26,583 bases of DNA. It comes from Negativicutes bacterium. GTDB lineage: Bacteria; Bacillota_C; Negativicutes; Acidaminococcales; Acidaminococcaceae. Positions 7,807-15,083 of the stretch are shown here, piece by piece (the first letter of the stretch is position 1; the number at the start of each line of letters is the position of its first letter). The position numbers and the translations under genes are program-made. The stretch covers positions 1-26,583 of the forward strand of contig RZYP01000020.1 of assembly GCA_009930275.1 (NCBI GenBank), in the 5' to 3' direction. The notes beneath the pieces are model-generated. The model was not told the DNA's origin, searched no databases, and saw nothing but the letters and a program-made list of their open reading frames with translations.

Positions 7807-8853
7807 GTGCAAGTTTCGGGTATTAAAAACTTATTAGAAAAGAAGAAGAAAGTTGCTTTGGGTTTCTTCCCGACACCATTTTATAAGTTGGAAAGGCTTT
7901 CTCAACAGTTAGGAGTAAATCTATATATTAAAAGAGACGATTTTACCGGGCAGAATCTTTTTGGCGGCAATAAGATCAGAAAGCTGGAATATTTACTGGG
8001 GCAAGCGGTAGAAAATGGTGCAGAATATGTTTTTACTTATGGTGCAACTCAGTCAAATCACGCAATGCAGACGGCAGCTGGCTGCAGAAAATTAGGGCTA
8101 AAACCGATTTTGTATCTTTTGGAGTTTGTTACTGCTAATGAGAGTAATTGCCAAGGCAATCTTCTTTTAGACAAGATTTTTGGTGCAGAAATACATATCA
8201 TCAAAACATTGCCGGGCGAAACCTTGTTTGACAGTACGGAACGTTATATGGCTTATGCCCGCAAACATATGGAGAAATTAGAATCAGAGGGCCACAAATG
8301 TTACAGTGTGCCACTAGGCGGTTCAAATTATGTAGGAACAATCGGATTTGTTGCCGCTTATGCAGAACTGCAGGAACAACTGGATTTATTGGGTCTTGAA
8401 GCCGATTATATTTTTCATGCCAATGGTTCCGGCGGGACTATGACTGGGCTGGCGGTTGGCAAAAAAATACTGGGTTCATCGTCCAACTTGATTGCAGTGG
8501 GGGCGGCAGAACATGATGCTGACTTTACGGTAGCAATGGCAGAACTTGGCAATGATGCTTTAGAATGGCTTGGAACAGAGCAGATCATGAATGCAGAAGA
8601 TTTTGTGATGGATGAAGAACATTTTGCGCCCGGCTATGAGATGCCTAGCAAGCAAGGGACAGAAGCAATAAAACTTTTGGCTACGCAGGAAGGTTTATTG
8701 TTAGACCCCGTTTATAGTGGCAAAGCTTTTGCTTGTCTTTTGGACTATGTCCGCACGGGTAAGGTGCCTCAGAACAGTAATGTTATTTTTTGGCATACAG
8801 GGGGAGCAACAGCCCTTTTCGCCGAAAAAGAAATCCTGGGAGAACTATTTTAG
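7807..8853 (+). CDS. dcyD: D-cysteine desulfhydrase / ACC deaminase family PLP enzyme
   Basis: Fold-type II PLP enzyme, 348 aa. The PLP lysine is K56 in LFGGNKIRKLEYLL, with the substrate-binding TQSNH block at 81-85 and a glycine-rich phosphate-binding segment HANGSGGTMTGL. The family splits into D-cysteine desulfhydrases (pyruvate, sulfide and ammonia from D-cysteine) and ACC deaminases. Bacterial members of this length with GGNKIRKLE are most often the former, but specificity is not proven by sequence. The GTG at 7807 is chosen because GAGGGAGG (7791-7798) is ideally placed; the upstream open frame runs through the hairpin at 7743-7784. Its place after nifSU suggests a sulfur-metabolism link. 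A strong terminator follows. Confidence 0.8.
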   Translation: MQVSGIKNLLEKKKKVALGFFPTPFYKLERLSQQLGVNLYIKRDDFTGQNLFGGNKIRKLEYLLGQAVENGAEYVFTYGATQSNHAMQTAAGCRKLGLKPILYLLEFVTANESNCQGNLLLDKIFGAEIHIIKTLPGETLFDSTERYMAYARKHMEKLESEGHKCYSVPLGGSNYVGTIGFVAAYAELQEQLDLLGLEADYIFHANGSGGTMTGLAVGKKILGSSSNLIAVGAAEHDADFTVAMAELGNDALEWLGTEQIMNAEDFVMDEEHFAPGYEMPSKQGTEAIKLLATQEGLLLDPVYSGKAFACLLDYVRTGKVPQNSNVIFWHTGGATALFAEKEILGELF

Positions 8854-8857
8854 AACA

Positions 8858-8890
8858 AAAAACGGTACAGCTTTAGGCTGTACCGTTTTT
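8858..8890 (+). terminator. Intrinsic terminator after dcyD
   Basis: Perfect 14-bp inverted repeat (8858-8871 and 8877-8890) with a 5-base loop; the 3' arm ends in five T residues. It lies right after the dcyD-like gene. Confidence 0.9.
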
Positions 8891-8924
8891 GCATATTGGC
8901 AATTTATTTGTTAAGTTGAGTTTT

Positions 8925-8999
8925 TGGTACGCCTGAGTGGAATCGAACCACCGCACGTGGCTCCGGAGGCCACTGCTCTATCCACTGAGCTACAGGCGT
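8925..8999 (-). tRNA. tRNA-Arg (anticodon CCG)
   Basis: All arms fold on the minus strand. The acceptor ACGCCTG pairs with CAGGCGT, the D stem is GCTC/GAGC, the anticodon stem GTGGC/GCCAC holds loop CTCCGGA with anticodon CCG, and the T arm GGTGG-TTCGATT-CCACT closes with one G-T pair. Discriminator A and an encoded CCA follow. It reads the rare Arg codon CGG. Confidence 0.96.
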
Positions 9000-9021
9000 A
9001 TATATGTTTGCTGCGGGTGTA

Positions 9022-9050
9022 ATTATAGCATAATCCACAGCCGTTAGCAA
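9022..9050 (-). promoter_or_regulatory. Promoter for tRNA-Arg
   Basis: Minus strand: TTGCTA (9045-9050), 17-bp spacer, TATAAT (9022-9027), about 23 bases upstream of the tRNA 5' end. Confidence 0.75.
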
Positions 9051-9137
9051 TTTTTTCTTATAATGGCTGTGTGTTTTACAATGTAGATAACAGCGACAAA
9101 AGATATTAAATATAATGTTAAGCCTATTGTTATCTGC

Positions 9138-9143
9138 TATAAT
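9138..9143 (+). promoter_or_regulatory. Extended -10 promoter for the LUD-DUF3842-CofE-like operon
   Basis: TATAAT (9138-9143) is preceded by TGC, an extended -10 element, 40 bases before the start codon. No good -35 box is visible at 16-18 bp. Confidence 0.45.
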
Positions 9144-9182
9144 AAAATTGTAGTTAGTATATTGTATATGGAGGGAGTTCTC

Positions 9183-9818
9183 ATGAATAGTCTTTTGAAA
9201 CATCACTATGAACTAACAGGCAAAAAAGTTGTAGAGGCCCTTAATAAAAATCGTTTTAAAGCAGAATACGCAGATACAAAAGCAGAGGCAGTTGAAGCAA
9301 TTTTGAAATTAATCAATGCCCAGGATACGATAGGTATGGGCGGTTCAGTAACGTTGGACGAGCTATCCATGGGAAAACTTCTGAACGAACTTGGCAATAA
9401 AATATTTAATCATCAAGGCTTGCCGCCAGCAGAAGCATATGCAGTCCGTCGCCAGCAACTGACAGCTGATGTTTTCCTGGCCAGCTCTAATGCGGTGACC
9501 ATGGACGGCGAGATTATAAATACTGATGGAACAGGCAATCGTGTAGCTGCGATGACTTTTGGACCAAAACGCGTTATTGTTGTCATGGGAGCCAATAAAA
9601 TAGTTAAAGACGAATTTGATGGCAGGAGAAGAATAGCGATGACAGCAGCGCCAATGAATGCTGACAGATTAAACAGGAAAACACCATGCGTTTTGACAGG
9701 CGTTTGTTCTAATTGCAATAGCCCGGAACGTATTTGCTCAATTACGACCATTTTACACAAGGCTCCGTCAACATCTGATTTTCATGTTATTATAGTTGGC
9801 GAAGCGCTTGGCTACTAA
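9183..9818 (+). CDS. LUD-domain (DUF162) protein, lactate-utilisation-like
   Basis: A 211-aa stand-alone LUD domain. The family hallmark DTIGMGGSVTLDELSM matches the GGSxTLxE loop of LutB/LutC-type proteins. A C-terminal GVCSNCNSPERIC block, with three cysteines, is shared by a subfamily of single-domain LUD proteins. LutABC proteins oxidise L-lactate, but this protein lacks LutB's ferredoxin part and no lutA is nearby, so a lactate role is not shown. The ATG at 9183 has GGAGGG at 9170-9175; the longer frame from 9162 starts at a TTG inside the region before that site. It is the first gene of a three-gene operon with a DUF3842 protein and a CofE-like protein, both of unknown function. Confidence 0.82.
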   Translation: MNSLLKHHYELTGKKVVEALNKNRFKAEYADTKAEAVEAILKLINAQDTIGMGGSVTLDELSMGKLLNELGNKIFNHQGLPPAEAYAVRRQQLTADVFLASSNAVTMDGEIINTDGTGNRVAAMTFGPKRVIVVMGANKIVKDEFDGRRRIAMTAAPMNADRLNRKTPCVLTGVCSNCNSPERICSITTILHKAPSTSDFHVIIVGEALGY

Positions 9819-9833
9819 AACGGGGTGTATGTT

Positions 9834-10253
9834 GTGAAAATTGTTTTTATTGATGGAATGGGCGGTGGCCTGGCGGCGCAAGTTATAAGCCAGCTCCCCA
9901 AAAAAGTTTTTGAAGAAGCAGAGATTATTGGACTTGGTACAAATTCTCTGGCCACGGCGGCTATGCTGAAGGCTGGAGTAAAAAAAGGCGCAACAGGCGA
10001 AAATGCTATATGTTTTTCTGTTACTAATGCAGATATTATAATTGGACCGATTGGGATCATCATCCCTAACACAATGATGGGGGAAATTAGCCCGAAGATT
10101 GCGGAAGCCGTGGCTTCAGCGCCTGGAAAAAAGATTTTGATACCAGTAAACCAGAGCCATGTGGAAATTATCGGTCTCACAAGCTGTTCTATGGCGACTC
10201 TTATTAAAGAAGCAATTGAAAGAATAAAAGAGTTGTGTGGCAACAATCATTAA
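9834..10253 (+). CDS. DUF3842 family protein
   Basis: A 139-aa protein with a Rossmann-like start (VKIVFIDGMGGGLAAQVI), then GLGTNSLATAAMLKAGV, GATGENAI and DIIIGPIGIIIPNTMMGEI, the conserved blocks I associate with DUF3842. The glycine-rich first loop suggests nucleotide or cofactor binding, but no reaction is known. The GTG at 9834 is preferred to the GTG at 9825 because GGGGTG (9822-9827) lies 6 bases upstream. The gene begins 15 bases after the LUD gene. It is followed after 44 bases by the long CofE-like gene, so it belongs to the same operon. Confidence 0.8.
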   Translation: MKIVFIDGMGGGLAAQVISQLPKKVFEEAEIIGLGTNSLATAAMLKAGVKKGATGENAICFSVTNADIIIGPIGIIIPNTMMGEISPKIAEAVASAPGKKILIPVNQSHVEIIGLTSCSMATLIKEAIERIKELCGNNH

Positions 10254-10297
10254 GATGGGTCAATGATGCATTTTTACTGAGCGGGAGGAAAGCATTA

Positions 10298-11482
10298 ATG
10301 GTGAGAATGGTTGGAACGGTGGTCAGGGGTCTTCGTACACCTATGATAAAAGAAGGAGACAACATAATTGATATTACCGTTGATGCCGTTCTGGCTGCAG
10401 CGGCAAGCGAAGGTTTTACGCTGAGAGACAGGGATGTAATCGGCATCAAGGAGTCCATTGTAGCCAGATCACAGGGAAACTATGCTACTGTAGAAGATAT
10501 AGGTGCCGACATAAAACGAAAGTTTGCCGGAAGTATAGCGGTTGTGTTCCCTGTATTGAGTCGCAACAGATTTTCTGTATTGCTCAAGGGAATTGCGGCC
10601 AGCGGCAGAAAAATTTATATGTTTTTGAATTATCCTGCCGATGAACTTGGCAATCATTTGATGGATGTCGAGAAGATGGATGACCTCGGTTTAAATCCTT
10701 CCAACGATGTTTTCACGGAAGAACAATATCGAACAATGTTCGGCAATGACTTTATGCACCAGTTTACCGGTATTGATTATGTTAACCATTACCGTGAAAT
10801 GGCTGGAGATAACATTGAATTTATCTTTACTAATAATCCTCGTCATGCATTGAGATATTCAAAAGAAGTTTTGGTAGCCGGTATCCATGAAAGGGACCGT
10901 GTTAAAAGAATCCTTTTAAAAGCCGGAGCAGAAAAAGTATTCTCGTTGGATGAAATTCTTGCCGAACCGGTTAATGGCGGCGGTTATAATGAGCAGTATG
11001 GGTTGCTTGGCTCAAATATGGCGGCACAGAATACTATTAAGCTTTTCCCACGCAATTGCCAGAAGGTTGTCAATGAAATTCAGAAAAAACTTAAAGTGAT
11101 AACCGGCAAAAATATTGAGGTAATGGTTTTCGGTGATGGCGGCTTCAAAGATCCGGCAGGAAGAATATGGGAACTTGCAGATCCTGTTATATCTCCTGGC
11201 TTTACCGCGGGACTTCAGGGCGTGACAAGTGAGATCAAAATCAAGTATATTGTCGATAGTGAGTTCAATCATCTGTCAAGTGACGAAATGGCAGAGGCTG
11301 TGAAGAAAAAAATCAACGGCAAGATTCAAAATATGCTGGGTAAGGAAGAGTCACTAGGCACTACGCCACGTCAAATTACTGATTTACTGGGCAGTTTGTT
11401 TGATTTGACAAGCGGCAGCGGTGACAAGGGAACGCCAGTAGTATTAGTTCAGGGGTATTTTGATAATTACGCAACTGAATAG
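10298..11482 (+). CDS. Long CofE-like (F420-0:glutamate ligase-related) protein
   Basis: A 394-aa protein whose first 100 residues resemble the coenzyme F420-0 gamma-glutamyl ligase fold: an N-terminal VGTVVRGLRTPMIKEGDNI, then LRDRDVIGIKESIVARSQG, the segment matching CofE's LxxGDVLVVAxKIVSKAEG. It then runs well beyond the roughly 250 aa of true CofE, with further blocks such as VMVFGDGGFKDPAGRIWELADP. The ATG at 10298 follows GGGAGG. It ends the LUD-DUF3842 operon and is followed by a terminator. No other F420 gene (cofC, cofD, fbiC) is in the window, and F420 is not expected in this kind of organism, so the substrate is probably something else. A second, shorter relative lies at 12567-13214. 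Confidence 0.72.
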   Translation: MVRMVGTVVRGLRTPMIKEGDNIIDITVDAVLAAAASEGFTLRDRDVIGIKESIVARSQGNYATVEDIGADIKRKFAGSIAVVFPVLSRNRFSVLLKGIAASGRKIYMFLNYPADELGNHLMDVEKMDDLGLNPSNDVFTEEQYRTMFGNDFMHQFTGIDYVNHYREMAGDNIEFIFTNNPRHALRYSKEVLVAGIHERDRVKRILLKAGAEKVFSLDEILAEPVNGGGYNEQYGLLGSNMAAQNTIKLFPRNCQKVVNEIQKKLKVITGKNIEVMVFGDGGFKDPAGRIWELADPVISPGFTAGLQGVTSEIKIKYIVDSEFNHLSSDEMAEAVKKKINGKIQNMLGKEESLGTTPRQITDLLGSLFDLTSGSGDKGTPVVLVQGYFDNYATE

Positions 11483-11489
11483 GTTTAAG

Positions 11490-11520
11490 AGGCGTTCATT
11501 TTTTTGTGACCGCCTTTTTT
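11490..11520 (+). terminator. Terminator after the long CofE-like gene
   Basis: Imperfect stem AGGCG-T-TCA / TGA-C-CGCCT around a T-rich loop, followed by six T residues, just downstream of the stop codon at 11482. Confidence 0.75.
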
Positions 11521-11533
11521 CTTGTTGCATAAG

Positions 11534-11562
11534 TTGAGGATGTCATACTAAAGTGCTATACT
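11534..11562 (+). promoter_or_regulatory. Promoter for the thioesterase operon
   Basis: TTGAGG (11534-11539), 17-bp spacer, TATACT (11557-11562). It lies 41 bases upstream of the GTG at 11604; an alternative upstream GTG (11553) would overlap the -10 box. Confidence 0.65.
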
Positions 11563-11603
11563 GTTGTGGTAGTAAAATTAACAGGAAAGAGAGAAAGATA
11601 GCA

Positions 11604-12029
11604 GTGATTGAGATTAAAGATCGTGTACGTTTTGTTGAAACTGATATGATGGGCGTGGTACATCACTCGAATTACCTGCGCTGGTTCGAAATGGGGCGCG
11701 TGGCTTATTTAAGGGCAGCAGGAGTAGAGCTGCTTGATTTAATCGAAAACGGGTTTCTTTTTCCAATTACCGAGGTGACCTGTAAGTATAAAAATTCAGC
11801 TAGATTTGACGATGAACTTGTTATAAGAGCTATAATGGCGGAGTTTACAAAAGCTAAGATGACTTTTACCTATGAGATCGTTCGAGCTGCAGACGAAGTG
11901 GTTCTTGCTGTCGGCAAGACTACTAACGCATTCACTAATCTGGAGGGAAAGGTTACTCGCCTGACGCCCAAGTATTACGATAGAATAGCAGCATTATATG
12001 AGCAAGATATGAAAGGTAGGAACCAATAA
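11604..12029 (+). CDS. Acyl-CoA thioesterase, YbgC/4-hydroxybenzoyl-CoA thioesterase type
   Basis: Hot-dog-fold thioesterase, 141 aa. The N-terminal block RVRFVETDMMGVVHHSNYLRWFE is the family active-site signature (usually Y/F-x-D-TDxxGxVyHxnYlxwfE), with the catalytic aspartate in ETDMMG and the histidines in VVHHSNY. The GTG start is placed after a GA-rich ribosome site (AGGAAAGAGAG, 11583-11593), because an earlier frame would begin inside the promoter. Natural substrates of this group vary (short acyl-CoAs or acyl-ACP). It is the first gene of an operon with a membrane-anchored protein of unknown function and a short CofE-like protein; this context differs from the usual tol-pal setting of ybgC. 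Confidence 0.85.
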   Translation: MIEIKDRVRFVETDMMGVVHHSNYLRWFEMGRVAYLRAAGVELLDLIENGFLFPITEVTCKYKNSARFDDELVIRAIMAEFTKAKMTFTYEIVRAADEVVLAVGKTTNAFTNLEGKVTRLTPKYYDRIAALYEQDMKGRNQ

Positions 12030-12031
12030 GC

Positions 12032-12577
12032 ATGTTTTTCTATATTTTAGGTGGAATAATCGGTTTTCTTGTGCTGGCTTTCGCACTTATTTGTATCTAT
12101 GCCTTTTATAAAGGAACTGACGATACGACTATTTTGGTTGAAAAAATGAGTCCGCTCAAGCTGGAAAGTATTTCAGAGACTGAAGCTGTTTTTACAATTG
12201 AGTTGCCCATGGTAAACACAGGAACTGAAGATGCTGCAATTTTAGATGTCTTCCCTCGCCCTTATCTGCCGCAGGAACAGTTTGACGCTGCTACAGTTTT
12301 TGGTCATATCGAGACACTTAATCGTAGGCGCAGCGATAATTATTTCGAGGCCATGATTTTAAAAGCCGCTTCTCAGTGTCCGTTGATTCTGACGCTGCGC
12401 TTTGTAGCGAATGATGGCAGAGACATCAGAGACGCACTAAGGAACATGGTAGATATGGATGTCGCAATTTATTACAATGGTCTGGCAAGAAAAGATATTT
12501 ATATTCGTAAGGTTTTCATAACCTTAATGGGTGAACAGATCAGGACTTTGGTAGGAGGTGCCGGAAATGGCAAATAA
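12032..12577 (+). CDS. Membrane-anchored hypothetical protein (181 aa)
   Basis: I do not recognise the family. One N-terminal membrane segment (FFYILGGIIGFLVLAFALIC, residues 2-21) is followed by a soluble domain of about 150 residues. There is no cleavage site or lipobox, so it is probably a signal-anchored protein. The soluble part alternates short hydrophobic strands (AVFTIELPMVNTG, LILTLRFVA, DVAIYYNGL), suggesting a beta-rich domain. It starts 3 bases after the thioesterase stop, with AAAGGTAGG upstream, and its last 11 bases overlap the start of the CofE-like gene. This tight coupling implies a shared function, but nothing in the sequence names it. Confidence 0.8.
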   Translation: MFFYILGGIIGFLVLAFALICIYAFYKGTDDTTILVEKMSPLKLESISETEAVFTIELPMVNTGTEDAAILDVFPRPYLPQEQFDAATVFGHIETLNRRRSDNYFEAMILKAASQCPLILTLRFVANDGRDIRDALRNMVDMDVAIYYNGLARKDIYIRKVFITLMGEQIRTLVGGAGNGK

Positions 12578-13214
12578 GTATGAGATAATTCCTGTTCCTA
12601 CCAGAATTCTTACAATTCATGACGATATTGTCGAGGCTATAAAAGAATACGGCGGCGATAAAATAGGGCCAGAAGATGTCGTTTGCGTGGCTGAAAGCGT
12701 TGTGGCTATTACCCAAGGAAGAGCAAGAAGGCCGGAATCTTTCAAACCTTGTTTCCTTGCTAAAGTTTTGTCGCAGCTGTTCCCTGCGCAGGGAAGTATA
12801 GCTGGCTGGCATAGCATGCAGTCTCTTATGGAAGTGGAAGGCCAGTTCAAGGTGTTGTTTGCCGTTATTTGCGGAGCTATTGCCAAGTGTTTCGGAGTTA
12901 CCGGCGTTTTCTATCGCATGGGCGGCGAACAGGCAAAATTAATTGACGATGTAACAGGCACTATGCCTCCATACGACAAGCACATAGTCTATGGGCCTGA
13001 TAAGCCGGTGCAGGTCGCCGAGGCAATTGCCAAAGCCACCGGAGCTTATGGTGCCGCAATTGCTGACGTTAATGATTTGAAGCGTTCCTGTGTATTGGGC
13101 GTATCCCAGGGTGTAGACAGTGACGAAGTTGCTCAGATATTGATTGAAAATCCGTTCGGCAATGCAAGCCAGAAAACACCAATAGTAATAATCAAGAATT
13201 ACAGGAGCAGATAA
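12567..13214 (+). CDS. Short CofE-like (F420-0:glutamate ligase-related) protein
   Basis: A 215-aa protein related to the gamma-glutamyl ligase CofE family. It has an N-terminal EIIPVPTRILTIHDDI, then GPEDVVCVAESVVAITQGR, equivalent to the DVIGIKESIVARSQG segment of the long protein at 10298-11482. The late block YGAAIADVNDLKRSCVLGVS resembles the C-terminal part of CofE. Ribosome site AGGAGG (12553-12558) fixes the ATG at 12567, inside the end of the preceding gene. A standard CofE makes F420 by adding glutamates; no other F420 biosynthesis gene is visible, so I treat this as a homologue of unknown substrate. A hairpin terminator follows. Confidence 0.75.
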   Translation: MANKYEIIPVPTRILTIHDDIVEAIKEYGGDKIGPEDVVCVAESVVAITQGRARRPESFKPCFLAKVLSQLFPAQGSIAGWHSMQSLMEVEGQFKVLFAVICGAIAKCFGVTGVFYRMGGEQAKLIDDVTGTMPPYDKHIVYGPDKPVQVAEAIAKATGAYGAAIADVNDLKRSCVLGVSQGVDSDEVAQILIENPFGNASQKTPIVIIKNYRSR

Positions 13215-13240
13215 CAAAATATATTTTATAGTATTTTAAT

Positions 13241-13303
13241 AACCGGCACTTTTCGTTGGATAGAGGCAAATAAACTGCCCCACAATGGAGATGCCGGTTT
13301 TTT
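13241..13303 (+). terminator. Large structured terminator after the short CofE-like gene
   Basis: Outer stem AACCGGCA (13241-13248) / TGCCGGTT (13292-13299) ends in six T residues. The 43-base loop can fold further (CGTTG/CAATG and GGCA/TGCC). It is large for a terminator and might be part of a longer RNA element leading into the next gene. Confidence 0.75.
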
Positions 13304-13330
13304 GTTTCCGTTGGGCAATGACAAAATTGT

Positions 13331-13362
13331 TGTCGGAGTTCAAAGATCCGGCAGGTTTTTTT
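13331..13362 (+). terminator. Second terminator-like hairpin, in the hyuA leader
   Basis: Stem TGTCGGA (13331-13337) / TCCGGCA (13347-13353), 9-base loop, then GG and seven T residues. Two alternative pairings would disrupt it: GACAA/TTGTC (13320-13324 with 13330-13334), and AGTTCAAA/TTTGAACT (13337-13344 with 13360-13367). It lies about 60 bases upstream of the hyuA start. Confidence 0.6.
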
Positions 13363-13424
13363 GAACTAATATTGAATTAACTAAGGAATGGTTGATGGGC
13401 AACGGTACGAAGAGGTGTTTTATT

Positions 13425-15083
13425 ATGCTTTTAGGAGTTGACGTAGGTGGAACCTTCACAGACGCGGTACTTGTCGGTGAGGGGAAAATTATAAATCAGG
13501 CTAAAGTAGCAACTACGCAGGGCGAAGTGCTGCAGGGGATATTGCAGGCGCTGGATGAAGCTCTCAAAGGTCATGATGCGGCTTCAATTTCCCGTGTTGT
13601 TGTTTCCAGTACAATCGTCACTAACGCGTTGACTGAGGGTAAGGTAGAACCTGTTTTTTTAGCCGTGATGGCCGGACCAGGCATGTCAACAAAAGATTGC
13701 TTCCCGGTAGAACCTTATTTGGCAGAAGGCTACGTGGACCATAGGGGTCAGATAATCAAAGGTGCTGGAATTAATCGAAAAAATGTAGAAGCAATGATGT
13801 CGGGTAAAGAGTTGGCAGCAGTTTCCGGTAAGTTTGCCGTACGCAACCAGACAAACGAGCAGGAATTACGCAAGGAATTAAAAGGTCTGGGGTTTGAAAA
13901 AATATTTGCTGGGTCTGAAATTTCGGGAGAGCTAAATTTCATCAGACGAACAAATTCAGCGTATTTTTCTGCTGCGGTATATCGTAAATTTCAAGAGTTT
14001 ATTCTTCAGGTTGAACACAGCATGCAAAAACGCGGAATCATCGCGCCTATCCAAATTTTGAAAGCAGACGGAGGTACATTGCCCTTGGCAGCGGCGCCGG
14101 AACAATCGGTTGAAGCTATTTTCACAGGCCCGGCGGCAAGTGTTTTGGGAATTGAAGCACTGGGCGCGCCAATGCTTAATGCGATTTCCCTTGATGTCGG
14201 CGGAACAACTACGGATATTGCTTTCTGGAAGGATGGCGGACCGCTTTTAGCCAGACGTGGCGCAAAAATTGCCGGATATCCTACGGCGGTTAGAGCTTTT
14301 CACATGCGTTCTATCGGCCTGGGCGGAGACAGCCGTATAAAGAAGACATCTAAAGGCTTTGAGATCGGGCCTGACCGTGTTGGGCCGGCGATGGCACTGG
14401 GGGGAAAAGAACCGACCTTGTCTGATGCATTAATTACCATTGGTTGTGTTTCTTTTGGCGACGCGTATAAGGCACGCGTAGCAATGTCTTTTTTGGCAGA
14501 ACCTACGGAAGCGGTTGAAGGCGTTGCGGAGCAGATTGTTGCTGCCGCGATAGCCAAAATTGAGAACAACATTCAAGAAATGATTCAGGAATGGGACTTG
14601 CAGCCGGTTTATACGGTTAACGATGTTCTTAAAGGTACGGCATTCGTCCCCGAACTACTGGTTGGCGTTGGCGGCGGTGCTCCGGGATTGATTCAAGCGC
14701 TGGGATTGAAGATGGGGCTGCCAGTAGAGATACCTGTCGGGGCTATGGTGGCTAATGCCGTTGGGGCTGCTTTGTCTCGTCCTACTTTGACGGCTACTTT
14801 GCGGGCAGATACGACGGAAGGATACTATATTATTCCGGAAGCCGGTATTCGCGAAAAAATCCCGCATTCTTTTTCATGCAAGGCGGCAGAAGAAATTCTT
14901 GCAGATTGCTTGCTCAGCCAGGCTGCGAAGTGGCAGCTGGAAGCAAAAAATGTCGAGGTTATAGCTTGCGAAGAATTCCCAACAATTCATGATTTTTATA
15001 CTACAGGTAAAATAATTTACTTAAAAATGCAATTAAAACCAGGTATAATTTATAGCGTCACCGGTCAGGAGGTGGCATTTTGA
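13425..15083 (+). CDS. HyuA-like hydantoinase/oxoprolinase N-terminal family protein
   Basis: Member of the hydantoinase A/5-oxoprolinase family (actin-like ATPase fold), 552 aa. The first phosphate loop is GVDVGGTFTDAVLV at the very N-terminus and the second is SLDVGGTTTDIAFW in the middle; GVGGGAPGLIQAL near the end completes the nucleotide site. Classic HyuA works with HyuB in ATP-dependent opening of hydantoin or oxoproline rings, but no hyuB is present here. Two ATGs are possible: 13395, and 13425 with AGAGGTG at 13411-13417. The second starts exactly at the conserved block and is preferred. The gene overlaps the following deacetylase-family gene by 4 bases. Function is therefore family-level only; related stand-alone members have no settled reaction. 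Confidence 0.82.
   Translation: MLLGVDVGGTFTDAVLVGEGKIINQAKVATTQGEVLQGILQALDEALKGHDAASISRVVVSSTIVTNALTEGKVEPVFLAVMAGPGMSTKDCFPVEPYLAEGYVDHRGQIIKGAGINRKNVEAMMSGKELAAVSGKFAVRNQTNEQELRKELKGLGFEKIFAGSEISGELNFIRRTNSAYFSAAVYRKFQEFILQVEHSMQKRGIIAPIQILKADGGTLPLAAAPEQSVEAIFTGPAASVLGIEALGAPMLNAISLDVGGTTTDIAFWKDGGPLLARRGAKIAGYPTAVRAFHMRSIGLGGDSRIKKTSKGFEIGPDRVGPAMALGGKEPTLSDALITIGCVSFGDAYKARVAMSFLAEPTEAVEGVAEQIVAAAIAKIENNIQEMIQEWDLQPVYTVNDVLKGTAFVPELLVGVGGGAPGLIQALGLKMGLPVEIPVGAMVANAVGAALSRPTLTATLRADTTEGYYIIPEAGIREKIPHSFSCKAAEEILADCLLSQAAKWQLEAKNVEVIACEEFPTIHDFYTTGKIIYLKMQLKPGIIYSVTGQEVAF

Noticed and set aside
9183..9818. L-lactate utilisation (lutC) as a firm call for the LUD gene
   Set aside because: No lutA or lutB is nearby and its operon partners are unrelated, so only the domain is named.
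10298..13214. Coenzyme F420 biosynthesis
   Set aside because: Only CofE-like proteins are present, one far longer than CofE; no other F420 gene is visible.
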